This document shows, piece by piece, positions 33,243 through 46,799 of a stretch of DNA of 64,000 bases (positions are counted from its first letter, which is position 1; each line of letters begins with the position of its first letter). A program made the translations under genes and the position numbers. The DNA is from Trissonchulus latispiculum (taxonomy: Eukaryota; Nematoda; Enoplea; Enoplida; Ironidae), in assembly GCA_030248195.1 (NCBI GenBank), contig JASAND010023192.1:1-64000 (forward strand), read 5' to 3'. A model generated the notes under the pieces. It was not told the origin of the DNA, searched no databases, and worked only from the letters and a program-made list of their open reading frames with translations.

Positions 33243-36200
33243 GCTAAACTTTAGGCTCCTGTTGATCTTGGATTGTATCTTACGAGTTTATACAATATTG
33301 CAATACGTATATCTTAGTTAGCTAACGTGTATATATATATAATATATATATTCTTTATTACCTTAAACAATTCGCATACCCAACAATGCAGTAAAATTAC
33401 TCCAGCTATAAAACTAATGCTTAATATTGTACCAATAATAGCCCTGCAATACGTGTGTACATGTTTCTTACTATTTATAGCTATGTGTATTTTTGTGATC
33501 CATTTCTGAATATCTCATATGTCATTCGGTGACCCCCAGTGTCATAAGGGAAGCAGAAGTCCAAAAAGAAAATGACCTCTAAAGCAAAGTGAAGCTTTTC
33601 CTTCCCCTTAATTTCCAAAGCAATCTGCCACATTTTCGCTTTCACATGAAGAGAAAGTGTGAGTGTAGTGGTGGGCGCCCCTTTTCTAGTACACACGTTA
33701 CGTACCTAGTTCTAACAAAAAGGGGGTCCTAGGACCGAAATTTAGTTTAATTTTCAGAACAAAGTAAAAGCGAGGCCTTCATTGTTTGATGTTTGAGTCT
33801 AATTAATGATATAGCAAAGGAAACCTGAGGTTAGGCCTCCTTATATATACGTATGTAGGGCCACGCGACTCTAGTCCACAATAAGTAATTAACGACCTCC
33901 ATAGGCTTTTATGGCAAACCGAAAAAGCATAGCCCTATTGTCCGCCCTTCCATTGAGGCTAACATCTTAAGACTTGAACTAAAAAGGGGGACCCCAGCAA
34001 AAATCTGGAAATCTGAACTTTTGTTCTTGAGACAAAGAACTACGCCTAACAACACCAAGGATTACTGTAGGCTTTTTTCTGTTAGTTTAAGACTCCGAAA
34101 TCTCAGTGCATTTCTGAGCAGCAATTTGCCAGGGACAAATGTCATTTTAAAATTTTAAAAATTAATTATCCCTGAACTGAATCTAGCTATATAAGACTTT
34201 TTCCTACTGGTCTCTTTTGTTTGCTAGCCAGATGTGGTCCTGGTAGCCAGCCTATTGATTGTAATATTTGAGGTATACATTAATAGTGAGTGTGAGCTAA
34301 AAACTAGTGGCACTACGCGGAGGCTTAATAATAAGCTGGAAAAGGAAGTATAATTTTGGGGGGAAGGTCCAACCCTTTATACTAGTAGTCAGTCAGTAGT
34401 AGTGAATAAATCTTTGTTGTCAGTTTGTTCTCTGATATATTCGGTGGGGGACGCCCTTATTCAGAGAGATTTGAGGAGGCAAAAGCTTTTTCAAATATTA
34501 AGCGTCATCTGCCGACCCGTAACCTTTTGAACTTTAAAACAGAAGGGACTGGGGGGAGAGAGAGTGACTAAATTTACGTACTATATATACTCTTTGTTCT
34601 TTTCCTTCCGATATCTTTATAATTATTTCCGCCGGCCTTTGAACAGTCCAGAAGTAGGTAGGATACTACCAATAGTTTTAAACTCCAGAGCAATATTTTT
34701 GAGTTGTTCAAAACGACGGAATTACTGTGCCCTCAAGGGGGGAAAGAATAGTATCTAACTAATTAGTGTATTCACTTTCAACTAACTTCCACTTTTTCTC
34801 ATGTTTTCTCTTTCGATGTGTACCACTTTCCCATTCCGTTGGGAATTTGCGAACTGACAAGTTCAAAGAAGAAGATACCAAATTTTATTTCTGCTACAGT
34901 TTCTGGATTCCGCTGTCCTTGTCTAAAATTTTAAACTTGTTTCAAATTTTAAAATCTCCCGTGGAACACTGTTAGTTTAGTTTAGACTTGTAATTAATTC
35001 CAAATTTAAATTTATTGTACATATCCTCTGCACACAGTGTAGTTGCATAACGCATATCCTTTAGCGAGCGCAACGGTTTCGCATGCAGATTTTATTCATT
35101 CCTTTAATGACTGTCACTCTAAGTCTATATTTAAATTTATCCGATGCTGCAATTCTAGGTTCTGGCAGCTGGTTTTTGTAGAAACTGTGTTTTTAATAAA
35201 AATAACTATTGCGGCTTGGGCCGTAAGTTAAGTAAGTATATACCGAGTGTACACATGTATAGTTATATATGTCTGTCTACACAAAACGTGGTCATTTCTT
35301 CCCAGTTTGACACATTGTCCTGCAAAAGATAGTTGTAATGAACTAACAGCAATGGCGAGATACTATCTTAGACTTTAGACTCAGAAAGATCGTAATTGTT
35401 AATAATCGTTTCAGAAAATAGTGTGCAAATAAAGTCCGAAGACCCCCTAAGCCAAAGATGTATCAAAACATCATCAGAGTAAATCCTATCTTGTTGTAAA
35501 CCAGCCTTACATGAAAGTATTGTACTGTAACAGGGGGAGAGTTTCGGTATTTGGGAAGATATGTGGTTGTAAAGTGAAAGTTTGGTGACGTATTGCAGGC
35601 CACCTGCCGACTCAAGAGGTTCAAGAATCTCTTTGTTAAACCCTAACGTTGGGGTCTTTTGCCTCTTTATTTGTGTAAAGTTCTTAGGAGACTTAGGAGG
35701 GGGGAAAAGTAGGTCGAGAAAAGTTTTAACCCATTGTTTGACTGTCCATCATTTGGCAGAGAAAGAAAATGAAAACGGCTTTGTTGTAAAGAAGAAGAAG
35801 ATTCAAAATCAGGAACAACCTTTGACTGTATACAGTGACCTTTACACATTCTTCCTGTAACTTTTTGAGGGTCCTAGTTTAATTTCTTGGTTAGTATTGC
35901 CTTGCTATTGTTAGAACTAAACCCATTCCAACGTAGGTTTGTACTGCAAAAGTTTTGAGGGTAAGTCCATTTTCTCTTCACTTTTGTTTAATGTTATCCC
36001 TTCTTGGAAGTTTGTGATCAAAACTTACGTATTGTATGTTTTAGGATTGTGATGACTTTTTAGGGTTAAGCTATGTAGTGATCTTGCTAGCTGATTTTGA
36101 GCTTTTCAGGTCCTAGATTAAGTCAGACGAAAATGTAGTGGCAGAGTTTGGAAGGAGGGCTGTTTTGCATCTTTATCCTCCAAAGTCCAAACTCCTAATT

Positions 36201-38764
36201 AAGGTGGGGCAGCCCAGGGAAGGGGGAAAGGAGAAGAAGTTTTTAATTTCATTTGAAGGGTAGTCCAAAGTTGGTGGGATCTTGAAACAGAAGAGTGGAG
36301 CCAGGAAGGCGAGAAATGGTAACTTGAAGGGGGAGGCCTGCCTTAAAACCAACCCTTCTGTGTTTTGAGTTGCTAATTTAAAAGCTAATAACTTTGTCAA
36401 ATCCTCTTTCTTTCTAGAAAGAAAGTTAATAAGTTCTGGGCCTAAAATTTCCTGCACCTGACAGTTTCTTCAGCCCTAAATTTGCCTCCGATTTCCTTTT
36501 GGGGCGAATTTGGGAATAAAAAATAAAATAAGTTTCTTTGATCAGCATGGAAGTTTGTTTTGTTCAAAACCTGAGAAAAGTGCAACGCTAACTTTATGTT
36601 ATCAGCCCTTCTATCACTTTATCTCTCCTTTTTCGCTATTCTTTGGGCAAAATGAACTTTCTCTGAATGGATGCGTTCAACTTTTGTTCAAATTATTCTT
36701 ATTCCTAATTTGATAAGGCCTATGGACTTTCAAGCTTGCTAATTAGCAGTTTTGACGTCTTAGCTTTGAAACTTGTCAGCTCTTTGCAAATAGTTTTGCC
36801 TAAAGTTTACATTATCTTTTGTTGTTTTGATAACCATACATGGTTCAGTTTGCAACTTCTGCCGCCCTCTTTCTTTCCATAAGCAAGTCTTTTGTTCAGT
36901 TTTATACTGTATAATCAATTATTGGTGTAAATAATTTTAGTGAATTATTATCAATTAACAATTTAATAATTTTGGATTTTTAGTTTTATGTTTCATCAGC
37001 TGGATTAGAGTTAATATATCCGTTCCGTTTCGTGATAAAACTAAAGCCCCTTAGACTGGATCTTGATTAAGATTTGTTGTTTGACATTTCAAATGTGAAG
37101 TTACCAGATCGTGAAGTAGTTAAACTCTAGAATGCTGAAAGTTAGTTCGTTAGTTGCTAAGATATAAAGTGGAACTCAAAGGACTATTAAGGGATGAAGT
37201 TAGATTAAGATGGTCATCTTAAGATACTCCTCCAAAGGACTTATCTATAATGATTACTTTAGAATAAGACAGCCCCAACTTTGAGATTAATAGAAATTTT
37301 CTCATGAATTGACTTTAAACTTTAAGATTCACTTTATCTTCTTCACGTTGATGAGATAAATCTATTGTAAACAGATAGTATTATCGTTGTTACCGTTCCT
37401 GGATAATGTGTTGAGAGTTTTTGAAAAAATTAGTGTCGAAGGTGAAAAGGGAAATAATACGGAAAATCTCGGAAAATTTTACGAACTTTCCTTTCTCCCG
37501 AAGATTGCAACTTTCGGACTACCTCAGTCAGCCACTGCGTATCATTAGCATATTTATGGATAGTGGTGAGAAAACGGTGATGGCGACAAAGCTCTTTCAC
37601 CTTTTGCACATCCTCAACCAATTGAGCTCACTTGAAACATTAAATGTATAACACGTTTCTGATTTAGTTTCAATTATTTAATTAAGTTTTGTTGTCAGTC
37701 GAGAAAACTCAGCAAGTTCTTCTAAGCCTCCCTCCTGTTTAGAGACCACAGACCTTTATTTGCCGAGCTAAAATTGGTCTGGTATTTTCGGATTCAGATA
37801 TCACAAAATGGGCACTTTTGGTCAAAAATTGGTCGGTTCCTGAGGTTAAATATAGTTTTAGATGAAGCCGTAGGTCTTGTACATTCACACTCTTAAGTTG
37901 TCCAACAATTGGGTGAAACTTCAATCCAACTGAATTCATTGGTTGAGACGGTTACTTGTTGTTGACTTTATCTGAACTGAGCAGATGACAGTTTTAGCTT
38001 TAATACCAGAATTGAACCAAACTAGGCCAAAGAAAAGTGGTAGTTTTAAACTGTCCTTGACAATTAGCATAAAGTCTGCTACATACGATAAGCAGCCCCC
38101 CAAAACTACCCCTTAATGTAGTTATGTAGTTGTAGTTAGTTTGCATCTGTCAACCGCTATTATGTATGTAGTTTTAAGAAAAATGGTGATTTCAAATTTG
38201 AGTCTCCTTAAATCTAATTTCACTTTTATCCATCCTAAACCTAATAGCCGTTTTAATTTTGCTTTCTAAATTTTGCTAAACGGTTTTCAGTGTGCGTTGT
38301 ACAAAGATTGCTGTGAAAGTGGCAGATAGTTTTCCGCTCTAGGCTTAGAAAGTGTTGAAATAAGCAACAAGAACATTTTAGACTCCTTGTTCTTAATCCT
38401 GACTCCGACCTGACCTGAAAAGTGAAAGCCAAGAAGGACTCCTCAGCAGATTGGTTAAATGAAAAATCTACAGTCTGACGTGTGTCTTGAAAGAAGTTTA
38501 TTGAAAACTTTACCAACTTAATCATACCTTTACGTTGAGAGGTGTCAAAAAGTTGACAACCTTGATAAATTAGGCAGTTTGCATTCGCTCAAAGTTAACC
38601 AGGCCTTCTTAGGTAGATTCTAGCCAACTTTCTTCCTAGTTTGAAAACCTGCTAAATCTCTCTCTCACTTGGCTTCTTTTTAGCAGGTGCATTCACCCTG
38701 AACAAGTTGCAGGCATAAAAATATTGTTTAAAACTCAACTATATATTTATATATAATTGGACTG

Positions 38765-38915
38765 AGCGCATTTTATCGAAAGACTTAACAAAACTTAACT
38801 TTAACAAAATCCTTTTCATGAAAGAGTTAAAGGAAGGAAAGTTAAGCATGAGTGGAAGTAAAATAGTTTAATAAGTTAACTTAGTTAACTCTAAGCTTTC
38901 GCGAAAAGGCCCTAA
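38765..38915. repeat. Dispersed AGTTAA-rich repeat, copy 1
   Basis: It shares CCTTTTCATGAAAGAGTTAAAGGA with 43552-43575 apart from small changes, is rich in GTTAAC/AGTTAA words, and ends near TTTCGCGAAAAGGCCCT, similar to the end of the element at 28781-28944. Confidence 0.5.
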
Positions 38916-41900
38916 GTATGTAGCCTTCACCTGGTGATCTTATGCACCTCTTATAAAATTTCGTTGAAAATTAATTCCAAACTTTGTCGGATCCTAAAAT
39001 TTAATTTGGTTTATCATTGTCAAATTTAATAGGGTTATCCTGAAAGGATGTGCCTGCTTTTCAGAGGGTTTACCTCAAAAGAGATCTGGCTTACTGTAAA
39101 ATCTCTAGTGTGAAATTAGTAGCATAGTAGAATTCTATGAGAGGCCCGCCTCCTTAAATTTGGTTGGCCGGAGATCAGCAGGTGCGGAATTATGGGTTTC
39201 CCTTTTGGCTACTGATCATTTAAGGACCCAGGAAGGGACCCGTCCAACCTTAGATTTTACTTAAGTTTTGATGCTAAACTCTGTGGCACTTCGCTCGCGT
39301 ATCTCCCTTTTCTGAGGAGGGAAGAGCCATTAACTTAAGGTTTCTACTTACGCCTAGAGCTCCCCCACCCAAGAAACTTTAATACAGAAGTTGATATTCG
39401 AGCCGTCTGTAAGTAAAAGTAACTGTCAACACTTATTTCAAAGACTTTCTAAAGAAGCCATACAGCGGAATGTTTAACTTTGTTAACTAAGTTAATTCAG
39501 TCTTTCTTTTCCTCTCAGTTTTAAGTAAACTTGTGTCTTTTGATTGTCAGATTGGTTTCCCTTTTAGTCAAACTTTCATGATTAGCATTTTGGTCAACTG
39601 ATATGTCTAGAACACAATATGGTCTATTGTAGAATTTAACACTCGTATACTTTTATCATTAACATTATGCGTGAGGTACAAATTAGAAAATGTTAGTCTG
39701 TATTTATAAGTAAAATTTCAGGAGTTTTTGTCTAATAATTGTATATTTGGGTATCAGAACTAAAAACCAATTCTGAAATCTTTGCTGAGCTGAACGTCAA
39801 GTTTTCAATAAAATAAGTTTTTGAGTTCGTAACCTGCCTGCAGTTATTGCATAGGCTTGAAATTTAGTTTGACATCAGTGACGTGACAACAGCTTTAAGC
39901 CCAACTATGTGTTACACTTTCACACTTTCAAAGTTAATATACACTTTAATGTTTGAAAGTTGTCAAATTTGTTTGACAAGTCTGCTTTAGTGTAATGTTG
40001 AGTCTTAACTCCTGTCTTACTGTAGACACGTCAACGATAAAAATATCATGATCTGTAGTAGTAGCAGCAGCAGTAGCAGCGGGTGTTCAACTTAATCTTT
40101 CATTGGAATTCATGGAGGGGAGAAAGTTGTAAACTTGACAGTCTGTCGAGTTCTCTGTACCATCTGCTTATAGATTTTCAAAAAGTTGAAAGTGAAATCT
40201 GTATACGCAGAGGCCCAGAGGACTATAACATAAATTATTGCAGAAAATTGAGCGAATTAATATCCGAAATTTTGTGTGTTTGTGTGTGTTAAAGTTGAGC
40301 CACGCGCCATGTGAGGTTTACTCATGCCAGACTCAGTTTAAGAGGGAGGGAGGCGAGGTCGAACATCTGCCGCTCTCTTTGTTCTGTGGAGCTTCTCTGA
40401 TAACTTCCACTTTCAAATCTCGGACTAATTTTAAATACACATCTGCTAGTTTGGTTTGTGGATTTTTGTACGTATTAAAGTTGATAGATAGATAGATTGG
40501 GGGAGGGCGGAGTCAGAGTTCCACTGTTTTAAAATATTAAGACACACGCTGGCACACGCGTTCATTGTCTACAACAGCTTACAGTAATGGTACTGTATAA
40601 TAATTTTAGTTTAAAGTCACACATGTTCCAGAGTCACTTACTTGACTGGTTCACTCTTACTTTTCTCACTGACGAAGATCAGTCGGATTTTTGTGAGAAG
40701 TTTGTACTCAGGTTCTTGATTGTAACTTGGTGCTAAGTTTTAAAGTTGTTTCGATCTTTTGTTTCCGTTTCACTGATCATTATTTTATATATACTTCTAT
40801 TACATTTCTTTAAATAATTGTGTAATTTATTTTATATATACGTATGTTACGCTCAAGTTTGTACTTTAGTTCTTGATTGACACCTTTTGTTTGTCCCAAC
40901 TTTTGCTTCTGAGCTTTCTTTTGTAATGACATTATTGTTTTTCTACGTTTCTTTAAATAACTGCCAAATTTACTTCATTAAATTCATAATATTGTAAATG
41001 CGCCTATAGCTTTTACGAAGTCTTAAGATTAACCTCTTCAAGACTTCAAGACAATTAATGTTGTTCAGTTGTTCAAGACAATTAATGGGTACACTTAATT
41101 GCAGCTCTCGTGTCAGCAAAAAGCATTCATAAAGCTTTTTATGCATATTCAGGCAACGTGTGTGGTCTTGGGCTGACTTGCGCATGCGCAGACAAGCAAA
41201 ACTGACAACATTGGCGCCAGCTAAAGTCACCCAACAGTCGCAAATTATGTTATCGAACGTTTTTCTTGCAATGACTTTTATCATTGTTCCAAAAGAATAT
41301 ACTATTTGAACTAACAGTTTATAGTTAATATTTGAACCCTTTTATCGAATCAGAGTGTAGTAATACTTCACACTATTTTTGTTTATTAGTTTGCGCAGTT
41401 TTTTATATTTTGTTAGCAGAGTTTTTTATATTAGTTGATACTATTATCTATTATTTAGTAATTTGTTAATTGCTAATTTAATACACCGGTTTATTTCGCT
41501 ACTGGATTTCTGGCGTGTTTTATTTGCCTGTTTTTTCTATTTCAGAAATCTATATCATTATTCTATTACCGTGGTGAGACGGTATTACTTGAGCCGTGTG
41601 TGGTGGAGTTTCAGTCAGTTTATTTTCCTAATAATCTGCCGCACAAGCCTTTGGAACGAAGCTTCGAAGAGAGTAGTTGAATAGAGAAACGTGGAGTTTT
41701 GGCGAAAACATAAAACTAATACATACATTCAAGGTAAGGGCTTTCTAGTTGGGTGTTTGCGCAGCTTGTGCCTTTATTATAGCGAATTTCAGAAGCTACA
41801 GGAAGGGGGCTTGGAATCAGAGTTTGTAGGCGGTTTTGAGAATTTCGTCTGTAGTCTGCGTGATGACAAAGATGGGATAAAACAATGGTTTATTTCCTAA

Positions 41901-42337
41901 AACCTGAAAGAGTTCAAGTTCGGATAAAGCTAACCGGATTTCTAGGAAATTTAAATTTGATTAAAATTTCCAGGTATGAGTTCAGTTTATTATGTCTGGT
42001 TCACCCTTACTTAGTCAATAATATTGATAGCTTTATGTCTCTAGTTAGTGTCTTTTCGATTCAAGTCGACTCTAGAGCACCAGTTTTAGTTTGCACACTC
42101 TGTAGTTTAGTGCTCCTTTGTTCACAAACTGGCCTACATACCTAATAGATTCCAACCTACAGTACTTTAGATATATATAATTACATAGATATCAACTAAA
42201 TCCAGCTCAGTTCAGCTTGCAGTGTGACATTTATAGTTTGAGAAAACATTAAACTATGTAAGTTTTGCTTGATTACGTACTTCATTAATTCTTTTTAACA
42301 AACTAATTATTTTTCAATAATTGTAATCATACATTAA

Positions 42338-42707
42338 CATAGGGTCGGGTCCTGGGGGGGCTTGTCCCCAAAAAATTTTGAGGGGGCTTGTACCTCAAGA
42401 AGAAATTGTAAAATTTTTCGAAAAATGAACGCTAATTTTATTAAAATTCAATTTCTGGAAAAAATCTTCAATTTTTGGAAAAAAATACAAAATTTTGCCC
42501 GGTTTTCCCGAAAAATTTAACTTATTTAGTTAAAAAATTCCGGCCAAGCCGGAAATATTTTGAAATTTTACTGTAAAAACTAATTTTTTCCGGCTGTTTT
42601 TGGTTACCCCTTGGCCATTTTTTCGTTACCCCTTGTCCCCGACGGCGATAGGTCTTATACCTTGTCCGGGTTGGGGGGGGGCGTGGACCCCCCAGACCCC
42701 CCCCGCG
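42338..42707. repeat. Possible G/C-run repeat between two TTAA sites, 370 bp
   Basis: Next to TTAA at 42334-42337 and 42708-42711 the inner ends are rich in G (left) and C (right) runs, with loosely inverted GGGTC-GGGGGGG sequence. It contains a GGCCAAGCCGGAAAT hairpin like the one at 510-540. But the inverted similarity continues outside the TTAA (AATCATA), so the duplication is not certain. Confidence 0.35.
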
Positions 42708-43509
42708 TTAACCTATGATTGTAAATAATTTTGGGACCATATATGACTGGTTTGGGTTTCCTTAAATCTTTCGATGAAACTATGTAGTGTGCGACGTGCG
42801 TAATTTAACCTTTGTAAATCCAAAGGATTACTACCAACGTTCCTATACAGTTTGTCCTAAAAGATACAAGAATGTTGGAAAGGAACCGTCGTGAATTGTA
42901 CCTAAAATCTTGTTATGCCCCTGTGAACATGTTTGATCGACTTTCCCTGTGTAGAATTTTGCTTCTTTCTCTTTTTTGTCACAGTTTGTCATTTGTTTGC
43001 TGACCAAACTTGATTGAAACAATCGTTGTTGGCAGAGGCAGCAGACCACAGCTTTAAAAAGTAAACACTCAATTTTGGTTTGAGATAGTCCATAGCTTTT
43101 TAGTGAAAACTGTTCTGTCTTGTTTGAAAAGTATGGGATGGTTGACCAAAGAAGGGGGGGGGCGAAGATTCATACGTACATAGTTTGTCCATTTAAGTTA
43201 TAGTCTTCTAATACCGGCTTGACTAGTTAAACTAGAGATTGAGAGAAAGAGAAATTTGGAAAACTCCGTCCTGCCTTCTGTTTCTTTCTTTTGCAATTTG
43301 TGCAAACTGTGTTGACTCAAACTCCTAGCAAAACGGTGGCAGTGCAGTTGTGCAGAATCCGAGGCTAGTCTTACTGTAGAAAAAGTGTGGAGTTTGCTTT
43401 GCATACCTGTATATATACGTTTGCAGGTGCAAGTTTCTCCAACAAAGCTCTTTATACAGTACGTTAAACTTATCTCTCTTTAGGGTTTAGGGGTCTTTTT
43501 CAGGAATTA

Positions 43510-43650
43510 GTTAAGTGAAACGGAGTTAGTCGAGTTAAAGTTAACTCGACCCTTTTCATGAAAGAGTTAAAGGAATCAGTCCAGCTTTAAGTGGAGTTAA
43601 GCGAATTACAATGAGTTAATTTTCTCGACTCTAATCTTTCTTAGGCTTTC
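43510..43650. repeat. Dispersed AGTTAA-rich repeat, copy 2
   Basis: Contains many AGTTAA, GAGTTAA and CTCGAC words and the shared CCCTTTTCATGAAAGAG segment seen at 38810-38835. Confidence 0.5.
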
Positions 43651-46548
43651 GCTTCTTTCTTTGTTTCAACTTACTTTCTTTCTTGTTTTCAACATTTTGG
43701 AGTCAGCATTCATGGTTAAGGTAATTTGATGAGTTTGGTGTTGGTCGACCAGTACTACGTAGTGTATTCAAACATTTCTCACTGCTTGAAGGTAGTTTTG
43801 TGAAACCGAAATAAGTTAATGTTAGAGTCTCAGAGTCCAAAGCTTTTAGAGATCAGAGAGTTGTGGAGGGTACAATGAATTGCTTTCTGTGCTTTTATTG
43901 ATAACCAGTGATTAAATGTAACTTATCGTGTGTAGGGGCTGGAAATCTCAAAAGTTATGATTAGCCTTTAGTGCTGCCACTTGAAAAGTTATACCCTTTT
44001 TCGGAGTTTTTACTATAATTATGATTCTAGAAGATTAAGTGTGGAGCACAGACCAAACTTATATACCCCTACTTATTAACTAAACCTCCTCTTATTCACT
44101 CCTTTGGCTTTGCCTAAAGTGGGATTTCTTGATCTGTGCGAATGCTTTTGAAAGATGCAATTTTGTTGCTTTAATTACAATTAATAAGTATGAAAAAATT
44201 TACCAGATATATGTAGCATTAATAAATCCTGCTTTAAGTTAATCTAACTTTGCGTGATTGCTTTTGCAATAGCTCAAAAAATCTTTACGTATATATATTA
44301 TCTTTCGTTTCTCCCTTAGATAGGTATTTTAACTATAGCATGTGATTGTAAAAATTTTGTACAGTGTGAAAGTGCTTATTATTGCTGTTTTCATTTTATT
44401 ATAAAAACACATATTAGTGCCTAGCATAAATATTATTACAATTATATATCACTATTGCATTATTTCTTTAGAAATCTGTTAGTTTATCTTAACGCGGACA
44501 CCGTCAACAGACCAGTCAGAGTATTGTAAAACTTGTTCGTAACTACTTTTCCATTTTACCGTAATCCTGCTTTAGTTAGTTCTTTCAATTTGATTAAGAT
44601 CACCTTTAGTTCACTTTATGGAAGGGGTTAGTTCCAAAAAGTTGATGTATATGAATCGGACTTTCCTGTGGGGTTTACAGGGGAGCGGGGAGATTTTCTG
44701 CTGTCAGATGGGAGAAAAGTAACTACTTTTTGCCCACGCTAATGGGTAAAGTGTCACTTTTGTCCAAAAAGAGCCGCACAAAACCTGTTCTCCTACTTCT
44801 CTGGCATTGCTTAACTATTTATAAGACAAGTTATGGAGTTATGGATCATTCGGCTGATAACACAATAACTTAAGTAAAGGTCAAGACTACGGTAGCTGTG
44901 CGCGAACGAGCGACTTTTTCGATTTCATTACTGGCAAAAGTTTCTTCGTCATCTACTGAGTCTCATTTCATTTTGACTCCTTTTTAAAACTCCCACAACG
45001 ATGGGAGGTTTTTGGAGGAAAGTAAATTAAATATGTAATGTTTTGCCTGGGAATTATGGATGAAAAGGAGCATTAATTCATTTTTACACACAATCGGTCC
45101 TGGCGCGGCAATATATCACTTTTTTCTTCCAGTTTTTGGGGTGGTAAATAAAAACATTTAGATTCTAGTTTATCCATATACAGTTGGTCTAGAATTGAGT
45201 AACTCAAAGTTAACTTACACTTTGCCACTGTATTGAAATTTCAGACAGTTTTAATTTAGTTCTGTAACATATGGACGCTAATAAAAATGATGGAAAGTTG
45301 GATTTTGCAATTTAAAGAAATTGGGAAATTCTAAGTGCGAAAGATATATTTTGTGTCACGTTTCTGTAGCCAGACTTTTTGGATTCAGTGCTAGTTACTG
45401 CCAAACTGTAGTCGGTGCAGTATTAAGAGGGATTTTAGTGCAAGCCAGACGATTTTGTGCTCTGGAATCTTTTTACTTTGAAAAACGATAATACTCTTAC
45501 GCATGCAGGTACAGCATATGTAGAATTTAATATCTCCCTCCAGGGAATGAATTTTCCTGTAGACTTTTTCCACAAGAAATTTGGTTAGTCAGGAGTGCTG
45601 GAAAGCTTTTTCTTTGTTTGGCAACTTGCTTACGTAAAGAGACCTGGACTTTTGCCATTTTTAGATTCTATAATCTAGATATCTGGGAAAGAGGAGCCCA
45701 GAAATACCTACCTACCTAGCTGTGTCCACATCAAGCTAGCCCAGCCGTTTTCTTGTCCTCTCTGTGCCTTAAATTAGGTACAACCCTCTTTTGGCTTTAG
45801 GTTCATGGTCACGTGACTCCCCCTAGAGCCTCCCCTTAAACAAAGGATGAGTCATTAGGTGTGCCTCCTTCTCCTCTGAGTTCTGAGTCCCTTTCTTATA
45901 GCCCCAGAGGGCTTCCAATTTGGCCCCATGTCAGCCAAAAATCTCAACAGTTCAGGTCCAATAAACTGACCAAGAGAGAGATTAGAATAAAGCTTTCATA
46001 GTATAAACGTATATAATATGTATGCACGTATTTTCCCAGTAATAGTATATACGTATTTTAGTGAATTTACGCAGATGTTAGCTTTGCTTAAAGAGTCTAT
46101 AGTTAAGATTAAATACAACTGTGTCCATCTTGTATATATATATAGTTTTATGCCGGTTTGTACCTATGTAATTACGATTTATTTTAGGCATAACTATTGT
46201 AAAACGTATTAATTAATTAACGTAATTAAGTTTACTTTGTGATTACTTGTCCATTAACTTATCAACAAAGTTATGCTATTAGCTCCCCTACTGTGAAGCC
46301 CTTTAATTAGAACAAAGAACTGGAGTAGACCAAATTGCAAAGCCTTAGCCCTATAAGTCAAGCTTCAAGCCAGCCCGGCTTAGGCCTAGACCTAAGTGAG
46401 TAACTCAGTGCGTAAGGGTAGAGTAGTAGGATAGTAAGTTCTCTTGCGTAACTTTTATTTAAGTCTCTCTATGACTATGCTCTAGAGCCTGTGAGTCAGC
46501 CTTTTGACTGTTACCCCCTTTCCTTCCCGTTCATGAGCCATTTTTGGA

Positions 46549-46567
46549 TCTCTCTCTCTCTCTCTGG
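46549..46567 (+). repeat. CT microsatellite
   Basis: A run of TC dinucleotides about 55 bases upstream of the TATATATA at 46624, in the possible promoter of the MYT1 gene. Confidence 0.8.
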
Positions 46568-46623
46568 CTTGCCTCTGACCAACCGCCGGTGACTAAATCC
46601 AAATGACTAAAGCCTAAACTTAG

Positions 46624-46686
46624 TATATATACAGTTTGGTTGTTTGTGGTGAGACAGTTTGCGACACAGATAATCTAAGACTCAAA
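46624..46686 (+). promoter_or_regulatory. Possible TATA promoter of MYT1 gene 5' exon
   Basis: TATATATA at 46624-46631 is followed about 30 bases later by GAGACAGTTT, a plausible initiation region, and then a short leader to ATG at 46687. AT-rich DNA makes chance TATA words common, so the support is the spacing and the following open exon only. Confidence 0.3.
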
Positions 46687-46799
46687 ATGGCTCCCTTACC
46701 CCCGGTCTTGCTGAATTCGCATGGTAACTTTCTGCTTTACTCTGGGAATATGGGCCTACAACTGCTGCGATCGAAAAGTTTCATCCTGCTGCCTGGAAA
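46687..46799 (+). CDS. Candidate alternative first coding exon of the MYT1 gene
   Basis: ATG at 46687 (context TCAAAATGG) opens 37 codons starting MAPLPPVLLNSHG and ends in phase 2 at a good donor, GGAAA|GTAAGC. The next acceptor of the MYT1 gene (49773) has four bases before its own ATG; joining them keeps frame (AA+A, AAT, ATG), adding 39 residues to give about 1047. The composition is less AT-rich than its surroundings. A frame match happens by chance one time in three, and no similarity to a known N-terminus was recognised. Confidence 0.4.

Larger units (their letters stand above)
33243..46548. other. Long AT-rich stretch, few repeats, possible regulatory DNA
   Basis: No coding exon with a recognisable motif was found in about 13 kb, and only weak repeats (38765-38915, 42338-42707, 43510-43650). 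This contrasts with the transposon-dense 1-33 kb. It lies upstream of the MYT1 gene on its sense strand. Microsatellites: AGTAGCAGC at 40058-40080 and an AT-rich stretch near 33330. Confidence 0.4.

Noticed and set aside
42338..42707. Clear TTAA-type transposon
   Set aside because: TTAA is present on both sides but inverted similarity continues outside it, so I list it only as a possible repeat.
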